From: Cellulomonas fimi
Lineage (GTDB): Bacteria > Actinomycetota > Actinomycetes > Actinomycetales > Cellulomonadaceae
DNA: 64,000 nucleotides
NCBI RefSeq assembly: GCF_028583725.1
Contig: NZ_CP110680.1
Location: forward strand, 2,790,001 to 2,854,000
Direction: 5' to 3'
Below, one piece after another: positions 56,208-64,000 of this stretch (within the stretch, counting starts at the first letter, position 1; the number at the start of each line of letters is the position of its first letter). A program made the translations under genes and the position numbers. The notes beneath the pieces were generated by a model. That model saw only the letters and a program-made list of their open reading frames with translations. It was not told the DNA's origin and made no database searches.

Positions 56208-56915
56208 TCAGGTCGTCGTCGGCTGCACCACCGTGGGGTGCGCGCCCTTGCGGCTCGCGAGCACCTGGTCGACGATCCCGTACTCCAGCGCCTGCTGCGC
56301 GGTGAGGATCTTGTCGCGCTCGATGTCCTTGCGGACGAGCTCGATGTCGCGGCCGGTGTGGTGCGCGATCGTCTCCTCGAGCCACTCGCGCATGCGGATG
56401 AGCTCGTTGGCGTGGATCTCGATGTCGGACGCCTGCGCGTAGCCGCCACCCTCCATCGCGGGCTGGTGGATCAGCACGCGCGCGTTCGGCAGCGCGAGTC
56501 GCTTGCCGGGCGAGCCCGCCGCGAGCAGCACGGCCGCCGCCGACGCCGCCTGCCCGAGGCAGACCGTCACGAGCTGCGGCTTGATGTACTGCATCGTGTC
56601 GTAGATCGCCGTGAGGGCCGTGAACGAGCCGCCGGGCGAGTTGATGTACAGCGTGATGTCGCGGTCCGGGTCCGTGCTCTCGAGCACGAGCAGCTGGGCC
56701 ATGACGTCGTCGGCGGACGCGTCGTCCACCTGCACACCGAGGAAGATGATCCGGTCCTCGAACAGCTTGGTGTAGGGGTCCTGGCGCTTGAACCCGTAGG
56801 CCGTGCGCTCCTCGAACTGCGGCAGCACGTAGCGGCCGACGGGCCCCTGCGGGGCCTGGCCGCCCGGACCGGCGAGCCGGCCCGCACGGGCGATGAACTG
56901 GGACTCGATGCTCAC
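56208..56915 (-). CDS. clpP2: ClpP2 protease subunit
   Basis: Serine protease subunit of the mixed ClpP1P2 tetradecamer, 235 residues. Catalytic Ser125 ([12 protein letters not shown]), His150 ([10 protein letters not shown]) and the conserved Asp in the DIERD segment near 197-201. The Ser-flanking AA replaces the usual MG. Longer N-terminus than ClpP1, with a possible pro-region (about 30 residues). GTG at 56915 with GAGGAG upstream, 49 bases after the clpP1 stop, same operon. Confidence 0.97.
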   Translation of the reverse strand: MSIESQFIARAGRLAGPGGQAPQGPVGRYVLPQFEERTAYGFKRQDPYTKLFEDRIIFLGVQVDDASADDVMAQLLVLESTDPDRDITLYINSPGGSFTALTAIYDTMQYIKPQLVTVCLGQAASAAAVLLAAGSPGKRLALPNARVLIHQPAMEGGGYAQASDIEIHANELIRMREWLEETIAHHTGRDIELVRKDIERDKILTAQQALEYGIVDQVLASRKGAHPTVVQPTTT

Positions 56916-56964
56916 GAGGGTCTCCTCAGAAGGTCGCGGAAGGGTCGTCGGGTCGGGGCGCCGC

Positions 56965-57582
56965 TCAGGCGGTGCCGCCGCCGCCCGTGACGGACCCGGC
57001 CGTCTCGACGACGTGGTCGATGAAGCCGTACTCGAGGGCCTCGGGCGCCGTGAACCAGCGGTCGCGGTCCGCGTCGGAGTTGATCTGCTCCACGGTCTTG
57101 CCGGTCTGCTCGGCCGTCAGCTCGGCGAGCACCGTCTTCATGTGGAGGATCAGCTGCGCGTTGATCCGCACGTCCGTCGCGGTGCCGCCGATGCCGCCCG
57201 AGGGCTGGTGCATCATGACGCGCGCGTGCGGCGTGGCGTAGCGCTTGCCCTTCGCGCCCGACGAGAGCAGGAACTGCCCCATCGACGCGGCCATGCCCAT
57301 CGCGATCGTCGCGACGTCGGGCTGGATGTACTGCATGGTGTCGTAGATCGCCATGCCCGCCGTGATCGAGCCACCCGGCGAGTTGATGTACAGCCAGATG
57401 TCCTTCTCGGGGTCCTCGGCGGCCAGGAGCATCATCTGCGCGCAGATCGCGTTCGCGTTCTCGTCGCGGACCTCGGAGCCCAGCCAGATGATGCGCTCGC
57501 GGAGCAGTCGGTTGTAGATGGAGTCGTTGAGGCCGAGACCCGGGGAGTCTGCCCGGGCCATCGCCGGCACCTGCACGTTCAC
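56965..57582 (-). CDS. clpP1: ClpP1 protease subunit
   Basis: Second ClpP paralogue, 205 residues; Ser100 in [11 protein letters not shown] and His125 in [10 protein letters not shown], conserved Asp in DRDRWF. Actinobacterial ClpP1 and ClpP2 form a hetero-ring needed for ClpX/ClpC1 proteolysis. GTG at 57582 (GAAGGAG upstream); a Met 7 codons inside is an alternative start. First gene of the clpP1P2 operon, with a promoter at 57685-57712. Confidence 0.97.
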   Translation of the reverse strand: MNVQVPAMARADSPGLGLNDSIYNRLLRERIIWLGSEVRDENANAICAQMMLLAAEDPEKDIWLYINSPGGSITAGMAIYDTMQYIQPDVATIAMGMAASMGQFLLSSGAKGKRYATPHARVMMHQPSGGIGGTATDVRINAQLILHMKTVLAELTAEQTGKTVEQINSDADRDRWFTAPEALEYGFIDHVVETAGSVTGGGGTA

Positions 57583-57684
57583 GAAGGCTCCTTCGTCTGG
57601 CGTTCGCGTCCTTCGACGCACTGTCCTGCGGGTGGTGCTGCACCGGGCCGTCGGGACGTCCCCTCCCGGCCGTGCGCTGCTGCG

Positions 57685-57712
57685 ACCCTAACGCGCACGA
57701 GGCGCCGGTCAG
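57685..57712 (-). promoter_or_regulatory. Probable clpP1P2 promoter
   Basis: On the minus strand CTGACC (57712-57707) and TAGGGT (57690-57685), spaced 16 bp, about 100 bases before the clpP1 start. ClgR usually activates this operon in actinobacteria; I saw no clear ClgR site. Confidence 0.5.
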
Positions 57713-57755
57713 GGCCCCCCGGCCGGGGGTTTCGCTGTCGGCGCAGCCCTGACGC

Positions 57756-57792
57756 CGAGGGCCCCGCACCGACCTGCGGTGCGGGGCCCTCG
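57756..57792 (-). terminator. Terminator of tig
   Basis: Perfect 15-bp stem (57756-57770 with 57778-57792) and 7-base loop, 30 bases past the tig stop and just ahead of the clpP1 promoter; separates the two transcripts. Confidence 0.85.
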
Positions 57793-57822
57793 ACGGGTGC
57801 GTCCGGTCGCCCGGACGGCGGA

Positions 57823-59223
57823 TCAGGCCTTGGCGTCCTCGACCTCGACGGGCGCGTCCGCGAGCCCCGAGATGTCGGTCGCGGCGTCGGTCGTCGCACC
57901 GGTCGCGACCTGCTCGGCGGCGTCGGCCGCGGCGTCCTCCTCGTCCGTGCCGATGAACTCCGACAGGTCGACGGCCGTGCCGGCGTTGTCGGTGACCGCC
58001 ACGCGGCGCAGCGCGACCGCGAGGGCCTTCGAGCGCGCGACCTCGGCGACCATGGCCGGGATCTGACCCTGCTGGTCGACGGTCTGGATGAACGTGTTCG
58101 GGTCCATGCCGTACTGGCGCGACGCGCTCACGAGGTAGTCGAGCAGCTCCTGCTGGCTGATCTTGATCTCGAGCTGCTCGGCGAGCGTGTCGAGGAGGAT
58201 CTGGTTGCGCAGCGCGGTCGTCGCCTGCTCGCCGACCTCGGCACGGTGCTCGTCGTCCTCCAGGCGGCCCTCGCCCTCGAGGTGACGGTGCACCTCGGCG
58301 TCGACGACGCCCTGCGGGACGGGGATCTCGGTGCCCTCGAGGAGCTTCTCGAGCAGCAGGTCGCGCGCCTGGACGGCCTGGTTCGACGCCTTGATGCGCG
58401 ACGCCTGCTCGCGCAGGTCGGCCGTGAGCTCGTCGAGCGTGTCGAACTCGGAGGCGAGCTGCGCGAAGTCGTCGTCCGCGTCGGGGAGCTGGCGCTCCTT
58501 GACGTTCGTCGCGGTGACGGAGACCTGCGCCTCCTCGCCCGCGTGCTCGCCGCCCGCGAGCGACGTGACGAACGTCGTCGTCTCGCCCGCCGACAGGCCG
58601 GTGAGCGCCTCGTCGAGACCCTCGAGCATGTTGCCCGAGCCGATCTGGTAGCTCACGCCGGAGACCGAGTCGACCTCGTCGCCGTTGATCGTGGCGGTGA
58701 GGTCGAGCACGACGAAGTCGCCCTCGGCGGCCGGGCGGTCGACGCCGACCAGCGTGCCGAAGCGCTCGCGCAGCGCGTCGAGGCGGCCCTGCACGTCCTC
58801 GTCGGAGACCTCGACGTCGTCGACCGTGAGCGTCAGGCCGTCGAGCGCCGGGACCGTGATCTCGGGGCGGACCTCGACCTCGGCGGTGAAGTGCAGCTCG
58901 CCCTCGTCCTCGCCGGCGACGAGGCCCGGGACCTTGGTGACCTCGACCTCGGGCTGACCGAGCGGGCGCAGCTTGTTCTCGCGGACGGCCTCGGCGTAGA
59001 AGCCGGACAGGCCCTCGTTGACGGCGTGCTCGATGACGGCCGGACGGCCGACGCGCTGGTCGATGATGCGCGGGGGCACCTTGCCCTTGCGGAAGCCCGG
59101 CACGTTGACCTGCTCGGCGATGTGCTTGTACGCGTGCTCGATGCTCGGCTTGAGCTCGTCGTACGTCACCTCGACGGTCAGCTTGACCTTGGTGGGCTCC
59201 AGGGTCTCGACGGCGCTCTTCAC
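57823..59223 (-). CDS. tig: Trigger factor
   Basis: Ribosome-associated chaperone with peptidyl-prolyl isomerase activity, 466 residues. N-terminal ribosome-binding loop with GFRKGK at 43-48, FKBP-type PPIase domain about 155-245 (GDFVVLDLTATINGDEV), C-terminal helical arms about 260-430, then an acidic Asp/Ala/Thr tail. GTG at 59223 is set by TTGGAG 8 bases upstream and the standard VKSAVETLEPTKVKL start. A TACCAT -10 candidate lies at 59324-59319. Placed before clpP1P2-clpX as in most bacteria. Confidence 0.97.
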   Translation of the reverse strand: MKSAVETLEPTKVKLTVEVTYDELKPSIEHAYKHIAEQVNVPGFRKGKVPPRIIDQRVGRPAVIEHAVNEGLSGFYAEAVRENKLRPLGQPEVEVTKVPGLVAGEDEGELHFTAEVEVRPEITVPALDGLTLTVDDVEVSDEDVQGRLDALRERFGTLVGVDRPAAEGDFVVLDLTATINGDEVDSVSGVSYQIGSGNMLEGLDEALTGLSAGETTTFVTSLAGGEHAGEEAQVSVTATNVKERQLPDADDDFAQLASEFDTLDELTADLREQASRIKASNQAVQARDLLLEKLLEGTEIPVPQGVVDAEVHRHLEGEGRLEDDEHRAEVGEQATTALRNQILLDTLAEQLEIKISQQELLDYLVSASRQYGMDPNTFIQTVDQQGQIPAMVAEVARSKALAVALRRVAVTDNAGTAVDLSEFIGTDEEDAAADAAEQVATGATTDAATDISGLADAPVEVEDAKA

Positions 59224-59398
59224 TTCGATGGTCTCCAACTGATTCGGGTGGGTACCGGCGAGTGCGGCGCCGGACGGTTCGGGCGGCGCTGCCTGACGGC
59301 ACGCGCACGCGACCCTCGATGGTACGCCACCGCGACGAGCCGCCGCCAAAGCCGCCCGCCGTCACCGGCCCGCCACGGGCCGCCGCGGCGGGCTGTGC

Positions 59399-60739
59399 TC
59401 AGGCCGCCGCCGGCGCCCCCGTCGCCGTCGCGCGCTCCCCCGCCAGACCCTCGACGACCTCGACGACGCGCCCGACGGCGTCGTACCGCGCGTACTCCGC
59501 GGCGAGCTCCCGCGCACGCTCCGCGAACGACCCGTCGGCGAGCACGCGCCGCACGCCGTCGGCGACCGCCCGTGACGTCGTCACGTCGGTCGTCGGGTCG
59601 GTCGGCAGCGCGACCCCCACCCCGGCCCACGTGACGCGCGCCGCGACCTCCGCCTTGTCCTCGGTGCGACCGGCGACGACGAGCGGGACGCCGGCCGCGA
59701 GCGCCTGCTGCACGCCGCCGAACCCGCCGTTGGTCACCATGACGTCGACGAGCGGGAGCAGGTGCTCGAACGGCACGAACCGCGCGGCGCGCACGTTCGG
59801 CGGCAGGTGACGGGGCAGCACCTCGTCGGGCTCCGCGGTGCCGGTGGTGAGGACGACGAGCGCGCGCGTGCCCGTGAGCGCCTCGAGCGCCGGGTAGAGC
59901 AACCGCTCCGGGTCGGTCGCGACGGTGCCCTGCGTGACGAGCACGACGGGCCGCCCGGCGGCCTTGGCGGCGAGGACGTCGCCCCACCACGCCGGCGGCT
60001 CGAACAGGTCGACGCCCCGCGGCAGCACCGCCCCGACCGTCTCGACGTTCCCGGGGAGGTCGCTGCGGGGGTACTCCAGCGACGGCACGGACAGGTGCAG
60101 GACGCGGGTCGCGAACGTCGGCATCCAGTTGAGGAAGAACCCGTCGGGGCGCTCGACGCCCGCGTCGTCGACGAGCGCGAGCGCCGCCCGCTGCGCGTCC
60201 TTGAACACGACTCTCGTGATGAACGTGCCGAGCAGGCGGTACCGCAGCGCCTGCAGGCCGGTGCGCGGCGGCTGCAGGCCGGTGCCGAAAGGCGCGGTGT
60301 CGCGGCTCGACACGGGCAGCGGCGTGACGGTGAGCTGCACGGACGGGATGCCGTGGCGCCGGGCGAGCAGCGCGCCCGCGATGCCGGTCGTGTCGGTCAC
60401 GACGACGTCCGGACGCCATCCCGCGACGACAGCCTCCAGGTCCGCGAGGTCGCCCGGCACCGGGCCGAGGAAGTGGTGCAGCACGTCCCACTGCAGCCGC
60501 CTCACGCCGGGCTCCGGGGCGCCGTGCGCGACCGACCACGCGTCGAGCTCGGCGTCGTCCAGGTCCCGCCCGTGCACGACCGGTGCGACCCGCGCCCCCG
60601 TCGCCGCGACCGCGCGCGCGTACTTCGTGCCCGTGTGGACGACGACGTCGTGGCCCGCGTCGACGAGCGCGCGCACGACCGGCAGCGCCGGACGGACGTG
60701 GCCGGTGATCGGCGTGAGGGAGAACAGGATCCTGCTCAT
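59399..60739 (-). CDS. GT-B glycosyltransferase (macrolide/UGT-like, GT1)
   Basis: 446 residues, GT-B fold. N-terminal RILFSLTPITGHVRPALPVV contains the acceptor-side His13-like catalytic base in the glycine loop; C-terminal donor site has VTQGTVATDPERLLYPALEAL and the signature FVPFEHLLPLVDVMVTNGGFGGVQQALAAGVPLV. It transfers a sugar from a nucleotide donor to a lipid, macrolide or small molecule; no adjacent biosynthetic genes identify the acceptor. ATG at 60739. The upstream membrane-protein gene ends 94 bases away with a small hairpin (60789-60814) between. Confidence 0.9.
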   Translation of the reverse strand: MSRILFSLTPITGHVRPALPVVRALVDAGHDVVVHTGTKYARAVAATGARVAPVVHGRDLDDAELDAWSVAHGAPEPGVRRLQWDVLHHFLGPVPGDLADLEAVVAGWRPDVVVTDTTGIAGALLARRHGIPSVQLTVTPLPVSSRDTAPFGTGLQPPRTGLQALRYRLLGTFITRVVFKDAQRAALALVDDAGVERPDGFFLNWMPTFATRVLHLSVPSLEYPRSDLPGNVETVGAVLPRGVDLFEPPAWWGDVLAAKAAGRPVVLVTQGTVATDPERLLYPALEALTGTRALVVLTTGTAEPDEVLPRHLPPNVRAARFVPFEHLLPLVDVMVTNGGFGGVQQALAAGVPLVVAGRTEDKAEVAARVTWAGVGVALPTDPTTDVTTSRAVADGVRRVLADGSFAERARELAAEYARYDAVGRVVEVVEGLAGERATATGAPAAA

Positions 60740-60832
60740 GCGAGCGCTCCGGGGGTGCGGCGTCGGCCGGGATCTCCGGCCTGCCGACTCAGGGGCCGCC
60801 CGGCGCTCCCCTGATACCCACGCGCCCGCCGC

Positions 60833-61717
60833 TCAGCCGCCGCCCTCGCACTCGCCGCTGCCGCTGTAGCAGGGCTCGAACGCCGGTCGGGGCCGCTCGG
60901 CAGGAGGACCCGGGTCCGTCCAGCGGCCCTCCGGGACGGCGAAGACCGCCGCCGCCACGACGGCCACGACGAGCACGACGATCGCCACGTTGAGCACGCC
61001 TCGGTGGTGCGCGACCGCGGCAGCGACCAGGCCGGCCAGCACGAGCGCGAGGCACGTCCCGGCCGTCACCAGGTAGCGGACGCCGTCCGCCGCCGTCGGC
61101 TCGGGCACCTCCCCGAAGAACGTGAGGTAGACCTGCAGGTACTGCAAGAACAGGGCACCGACCAGCACGACGCCCAGCCCCAGACCCAGCACCTCGACGA
61201 CGCGCGCGACGTACGAGCGGTCCCGTGGCTCCCCGACCCGCCACCGCTCGACGAAGCCGACGACCAGCGCGGCCGCGGCGAGCACGACGACGAGCGTCGG
61301 CAGCACGCTCAGCACGGGCGAGGCGACGAGCAGCGGGTGCCACGGCCGGCCTCCGGACGCGCGGACCACCGCCTCGACCAGGTGCGCGAGGACCTGCGGG
61401 ACCAGCGCCGCGAGCACGTACCGGCCGATCCGCCGGCGAGGCGACTCCCGGCGCGACCACCACGCGACCGGGACGAGCAGCACGAGCGACAGGACCAGGC
61501 TGTTCGGACCGACCCGGCCGAGCAGCGCGAGCGGCACCGTCAGCACGCCGGCGCCGGACCCGGTGGACGCCGCCAGCGCGCCGAACGCCACGACCGCCAG
61601 CAGGATCGTCGCGACGGTCACCGCGACACCCTCGGCTAGCCACGGCACGTCCCGCCGCGCCACCGTCGTCCCGCCCGCGGGCCGCCCGTCGCCCCCGTCG
61701 GTCGTCACGTCCGTCAT
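60833..61717 (-). CDS. Multi-helix membrane protein of unknown function
   Basis: I do not recognise the family. 294 residues with about seven hydrophobic segments (near 29-52, 66-82, 96-112, 131-155, 176-196, 212-236, 240-262) and an extracytoplasmic-looking C-terminal tail of 30 residues, CYSGSGECEGGG, with two Cys that may form a disulfide. The N-terminal 24 residues are Asp/Gly-rich. ATG at 61717 with GAGGGGG upstream. It precedes the glycosyltransferase on the same strand, but a 7-bp-stem hairpin lies between. Confidence 0.8.
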   Translation of the reverse strand: MTDVTTDGGDGRPAGGTTVARRDVPWLAEGVAVTVATILLAVVAFGALAASTGSGAGVLTVPLALLGRVGPNSLVLSLVLLVPVAWWSRRESPRRRIGRYVLAALVPQVLAHLVEAVVRASGGRPWHPLLVASPVLSVLPTLVVVLAAAALVVGFVERWRVGEPRDRSYVARVVEVLGLGLGVVLVGALFLQYLQVYLTFFGEVPEPTAADGVRYLVTAGTCLALVLAGLVAAAVAHHRGVLNVAIVVLVVAVVAAAVFAVPEGRWTDPGPPAERPRPAFEPCYSGSGECEGGG

Positions 61718-61830
61718 CGCGCCCCCTCGCGTCGTCGAGGGACCGAGAGTGCCACGCCGCAGGTGCCGCGCGGGCCGGTTCGGCGGATCGACGTCACGGC
61801 CGGGGGCCGTGGCTGCCGGGTGGATCAGGG

Positions 61831-61904
61831 TCGGGATGGCGGGATTCGAACCCACGACCTTCCGCTCCCAAAGCGGACGCGCTACCAACCTGCGCCACAT
61901 CCCG
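61831..61904 (-). tRNA. tRNA-Pro (anticodon TGG)
   Basis: 74 bases. Acceptor CGGGATG/CATCCCG pairs perfectly, D arm GCGC-AGGTTGGTA-GCGC, anticodon loop TTTGGGA with TGG at 61870-61868, T loop TTCGAAT, discriminator A. The 3-prime CCA is not encoded (CCC follows). It reads CCN proline codons. Confidence 0.97.
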
Positions 61905-62001
61905 TGCGCACCCCGGTACGGCCGGGTGGCCGGGAGGGGTGCACGATCCGCTGCTGCGCACCCGGTACCCTGGGTGCCGCGGTCCGGCCTGCCGGACCTG
62001 T

Positions 62002-62072
62002 GCGGACGTAGCTCAATGGTAGAGCCCCAGTCTTCCAAACTGGCTACGCGGGTTCGATTCCCGTCGTCCGCT
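62002..62072 (+). tRNA. tRNA-Gly (anticodon TCC)
   Basis: 71 bases. Acceptor GCGGACG/CGTCCGC, D arm GCTC...GAGC, anticodon loop CTTCCAA with TCC at 62034-62036, T arm CGGG-TTCGATT-CCCG, discriminator T. CCA is not encoded. Transcribed away from tRNA-Pro across 97 bp. Confidence 0.97.
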
Positions 62073-62166
62073 CCGACACCCGCCCCGGCGGCCCCCACGA
62101 CGCGCACACGTTCCGGGCGCTGGTTTGAGATGATCGGTCCAGACACCGAGTGCTCGAGGAGGGCAC

Positions 62167-62991
62167 ATGTCGGACCCGCGCACCCTCGCCATGGACGAGT
62201 CACGAGGCTCGTCGGCGCTCGCGGTGCGGTCGTCGTCACCGGTGACGGGTCGACGACCGGAGGACGTCGGGGGCCTGGCGCTGGTCGACGAGGAGGTGGA
62301 GCAGCGGCTCGCGGTGACGGCGCGGTCTCTTCTCGACGACCTGCTCGACGTACCGCTGCACGGCCCAGAGCTCCGGACGAGGCTGACCGGGCTCATCCGG
62401 CTGGGCGACGCGCCGATGCACGAGGTCGGCGACTCGGTCGCCCGGGTGCTCCGCCGACCGACGGGGGCACTCTCCGGCGGCGAGGACCCCGTCGCACGCA
62501 CGGGCGCGGTCCTGGCGGAGGTCCGCCAGCTCGTCGTCGAGCGGGACCTGGCCCGGCACGTCCCGGCGCCGCCGGCAGGTGTCGAGCAGCTCGACGCCCT
62601 CACGCGGGACCTCCTGCGAGGCCAGGACGCGCTGCGGCACGACAACGCGGCCCTGCAGACCGAGCGCGACGCCCTCTGGCAGTCGCTGGGCCGGCTCGCG
62701 GACACCGCGGTCCTCGTCCGCCTCCTGGGCGACGGCCTCGAGCGGCGGGTCGCCGCGCTGCGCGCCCAGGGCAGGAGCGACGACGCCACGACGCTCGAGT
62801 CGGACGCCCTGCTCGCCGTGCGCCGGAACCATCAGGACCTGCTGACCCAGCTCGCGGTCGGGGTCCAGGGCTACCTGGCGCTCGACGTCGTGCGGAGGAC
62901 CAACGTCGAGCTCGTCGAGAGCGTGGACCGCGCCCTCGACACGGTGGCCGCGCTGCGCGTCGCCGCCATGGTGGATCTCGGGAGGAGCTGA
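62167..62991 (+). CDS. TelA-family protein, C-terminally short
   Basis: Member of the toxic-anion-resistance TelA/KlaA family; role in stress or membrane remodelling is poorly known. 274 residues against about 380-400 usual. The family core is clear: DNAALQTERDALWQSLGRL, LLTQLAVGVQGYLALDVVRR and VDRALDTVAALRVAAMV. The protein stops right after this, so the usual C-terminal helical part (about 110 residues) is missing; no frameshift is evident, because the next gene starts 3 bases later. ATG at 62167 with GAGGAGGG upstream. Downstream XpaC-like gene has its ribosome site inside the end of this gene. Confidence 0.85.
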   Translation: MSDPRTLAMDESRGSSALAVRSSSPVTGRRPEDVGGLALVDEEVEQRLAVTARSLLDDLLDVPLHGPELRTRLTGLIRLGDAPMHEVGDSVARVLRRPTGALSGGEDPVARTGAVLAEVRQLVVERDLARHVPAPPAGVEQLDALTRDLLRGQDALRHDNAALQTERDALWQSLGRLADTAVLVRLLGDGLERRVAALRAQGRSDDATTLESDALLAVRRNHQDLLTQLAVGVQGYLALDVVRRTNVELVESVDRALDTVAALRVAAMVDLGRS

Positions 62992-62993
62992 CC

Positions 62994-63782
62994 GTGTCGC
63001 GACTCACGCTCGGCAACGTCGTCAAGGTGACGGCCGCCGTCGTCTTCTGGCCGCTGCTCGCCTACCTGGTGCTCGTCGTCGGCGCGGTCCGCAAGGACGT
63101 CCGGACGGTGCTCGAGGGCCTGGTCTACGCCGGGGCCTTCTCGGTGGCGGTGTTCGTCCTCGACGGCTTCTGGGGGCTGCCCGCCCTGCTCGCGCTGACG
63201 GCCATGGGCGCCTCGGGCGTGCGCGCCTGGCACCTGCGGGACCTGTGGCTGCCGGCTCGACGCCGGTGGTGGAAGCGGGACCCCGTGGTGACGGCCACGG
63301 TCGTCGAGGGGGCCCGCGCGCCGTACGCCGTGGCCGTCGAGGGGGCGCAGGACCTGTCCTCGACGGTCGCCCGGGTCCGCACGGTCGCGGACCTGAACAG
63401 GCGCCGGCTGCCGGGCGACACCCACCGGACGGTCCAGCGCATCTGCCAGGTGCTGGACGACGTCATCGCGGCCGAGCGGCGCGAGCCGACCGGCGACCCG
63501 CGGTTCGAGTACGAGCTGGACGCCATGGCGCGGCGCTACCTGCCTGCCGTCCTCACGCACTACCTGGCGATCGCGCCGAGCAGGGTGCAGGAGCGCCAGC
63601 CCGACGGGCGCACACCGGTCGAGGAGCTCACCGAGCAGCTGCGCATCCTCGCGGTCCAGGCCGACGCCCTCGACGCGAGCCGGCACCGTCGACTGACGGC
63701 GGAGCTGAGCACCACCGGCAACTTCCTCCGGGAGAAGTACGGGCACCACCAGCCCGAGGTCGTCGAGCACCGCGGCCCCTGA
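62994..63782 (+). CDS. XpaC-like membrane-associated protein
   Basis: 262 residues. Two N-terminal hydrophobic segments (about 14-32 and 45-72), then a soluble helical region (WHLRDLWLPARRRWW onward) ending in a coiled-coil-like part LRILAVQADALDASRHRRL and FLREKYG. XpaC-type proteins are regular partners of TelA; similarity here is by arrangement and short motifs, so only moderately sure. GTG at 62994 with GGAGGAG 7 bases upstream, 2 bases after the telA stop. Likely co-translated with the TelA protein. Confidence 0.7.
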   Translation: MSRLTLGNVVKVTAAVVFWPLLAYLVLVVGAVRKDVRTVLEGLVYAGAFSVAVFVLDGFWGLPALLALTAMGASGVRAWHLRDLWLPARRRWWKRDPVVTATVVEGARAPYAVAVEGAQDLSSTVARVRTVADLNRRRLPGDTHRTVQRICQVLDDVIAAERREPTGDPRFEYELDAMARRYLPAVLTHYLAIAPSRVQERQPDGRTPVEELTEQLRILAVQADALDASRHRRLTAELSTTGNFLREKYGHHQPEVVEHRGP

Positions 63783-63926
63783 CCGCGGGCCGTGACCGTG
63801 GGCCCCGGTCGCGCGTCTCGAGATGCGTCGATGGCGGCCGTGACCGACCGTAGGACCGCGGTGCAGACCCTGCCGCGCCCCCGGGCGTGGCACGCATCCG
63901 GGTCGTCCACCGACGAGGAGGAACCC

Positions 63927-64000
63927 ATGACTCGCACGGTCTCCGACCACATGACGGCGCACCCGACGGTCGTCGAGGTCACCGACACGCTGCAGGCCGT
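63927..64000 (+). CDS. CBS-domain protein (start only)
   Basis: Only the first 24 codons are in the window: MTRTVSDHMTAHPTVVEVTD, the usual opening of small CBS-pair proteins, which bind adenosyl ligands. ATG at 63927 with GAGGAGGAA upstream. The rest lies beyond the right edge. Confidence 0.7.
   Translation, partial: MTRTVSDHMTAHPTVVEVTDTLQA

Noticed and set aside
61831..62072. Integration site at the two tRNA genes
   Set aside because: No integrase and no duplicated tRNA 3-prime end nearby in the window.

Overview
The window is about 73-74 % G+C DNA with strong GTG/ATG start use, GGAG-type ribosome sites, frequent 4-base gene overlaps and several leaderless TAnnnT promoters, which is typical of an actinobacterium. 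The mix of coenzyme F420 genes, the clpP1-clpP2-clpX-tig region, a T-box in front of an isoleucyl-tRNA synthetase, and plant-polysaccharide and starch hydrolases (GH43, GH9, GH13) suggests a Cellulomonas-like member of the Micrococcales. The genus is inference. I saw no transposase, phage gene, integrase or CRISPR array; this looks like ordinary chromosome.

Layout. 1-2317: dhaKLM, PTS-driven dihydroxyacetone kinase (DhaM runs off the left edge). 2512-7412: folC and ileS behind an Ile-specific T-box leader. 7510-11923: a secreted GH43 protein and a leader-less GH9 enzyme, with tandem LacI-type operators between them. 12020-17637: HAD phosphatase, a MerR/TipA-type regulator with a textbook 19-bp-spacer promoter, a membrane protein, a sensor kinase/response regulator pair and a purine-type phosphoribosyltransferase. 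17772-21391: heterodimeric ABC exporter. 21478-30875: nine-gene operon on the minus strand (nitrilase-type amidase, dihydropyrimidinase, F420-type flavin-independent oxidoreductase, ABC importer, class III aminotransferase, YdfG-like reductase), with a divergent MocR regulator at 31135-32472. 32907-37980: overlapping operon of a cobalamin/F420-0-type ABC importer, cofD, cofC and a HhH-GPD protein. 38139-40241: secreted GH13 alpha-amylase with CBM25 and CBM20. 40502-44018: YbjQ protein, then the minus-strand operon F420 oxidoreductase - cofE - GH3. 44182-48717: valS and a long-chain acyl-CoA ligase. 48754-54597: baeRF-type protein, chorismate mutase, an orphan solute-binding lipoprotein and a P2 cation ATPase. 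54694-59223: clpX, clpP2, clpP1, tig. 59399-61717: a GT-B glycosyltransferase and a membrane protein. 61831-62072: tRNA-Pro(TGG) and tRNA-Gly(TCC). 62167-64000: shortened TelA, XpaC-like protein and the start of a CBS-domain protein.

How it fits together. Two themes recur. First, F420: the importer-cofD-cofC operon and the separate cofE operon supply the cofactor steps after the deazaflavin Fo, while no Fo synthase is seen here, so the importer could bring in Fo (or F420-0). Second, the nine-gene operon encodes import of a pyrimidine or hydantoin, ring opening, carbamoyl removal, transamination of beta-alanine and reduction of malonic semialdehyde; the only candidate for the initial ring reduction is the F420-type oxidoreductase. 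That makes an F420-dependent reductive pyrimidine pathway the most interesting hypothesis in the window.
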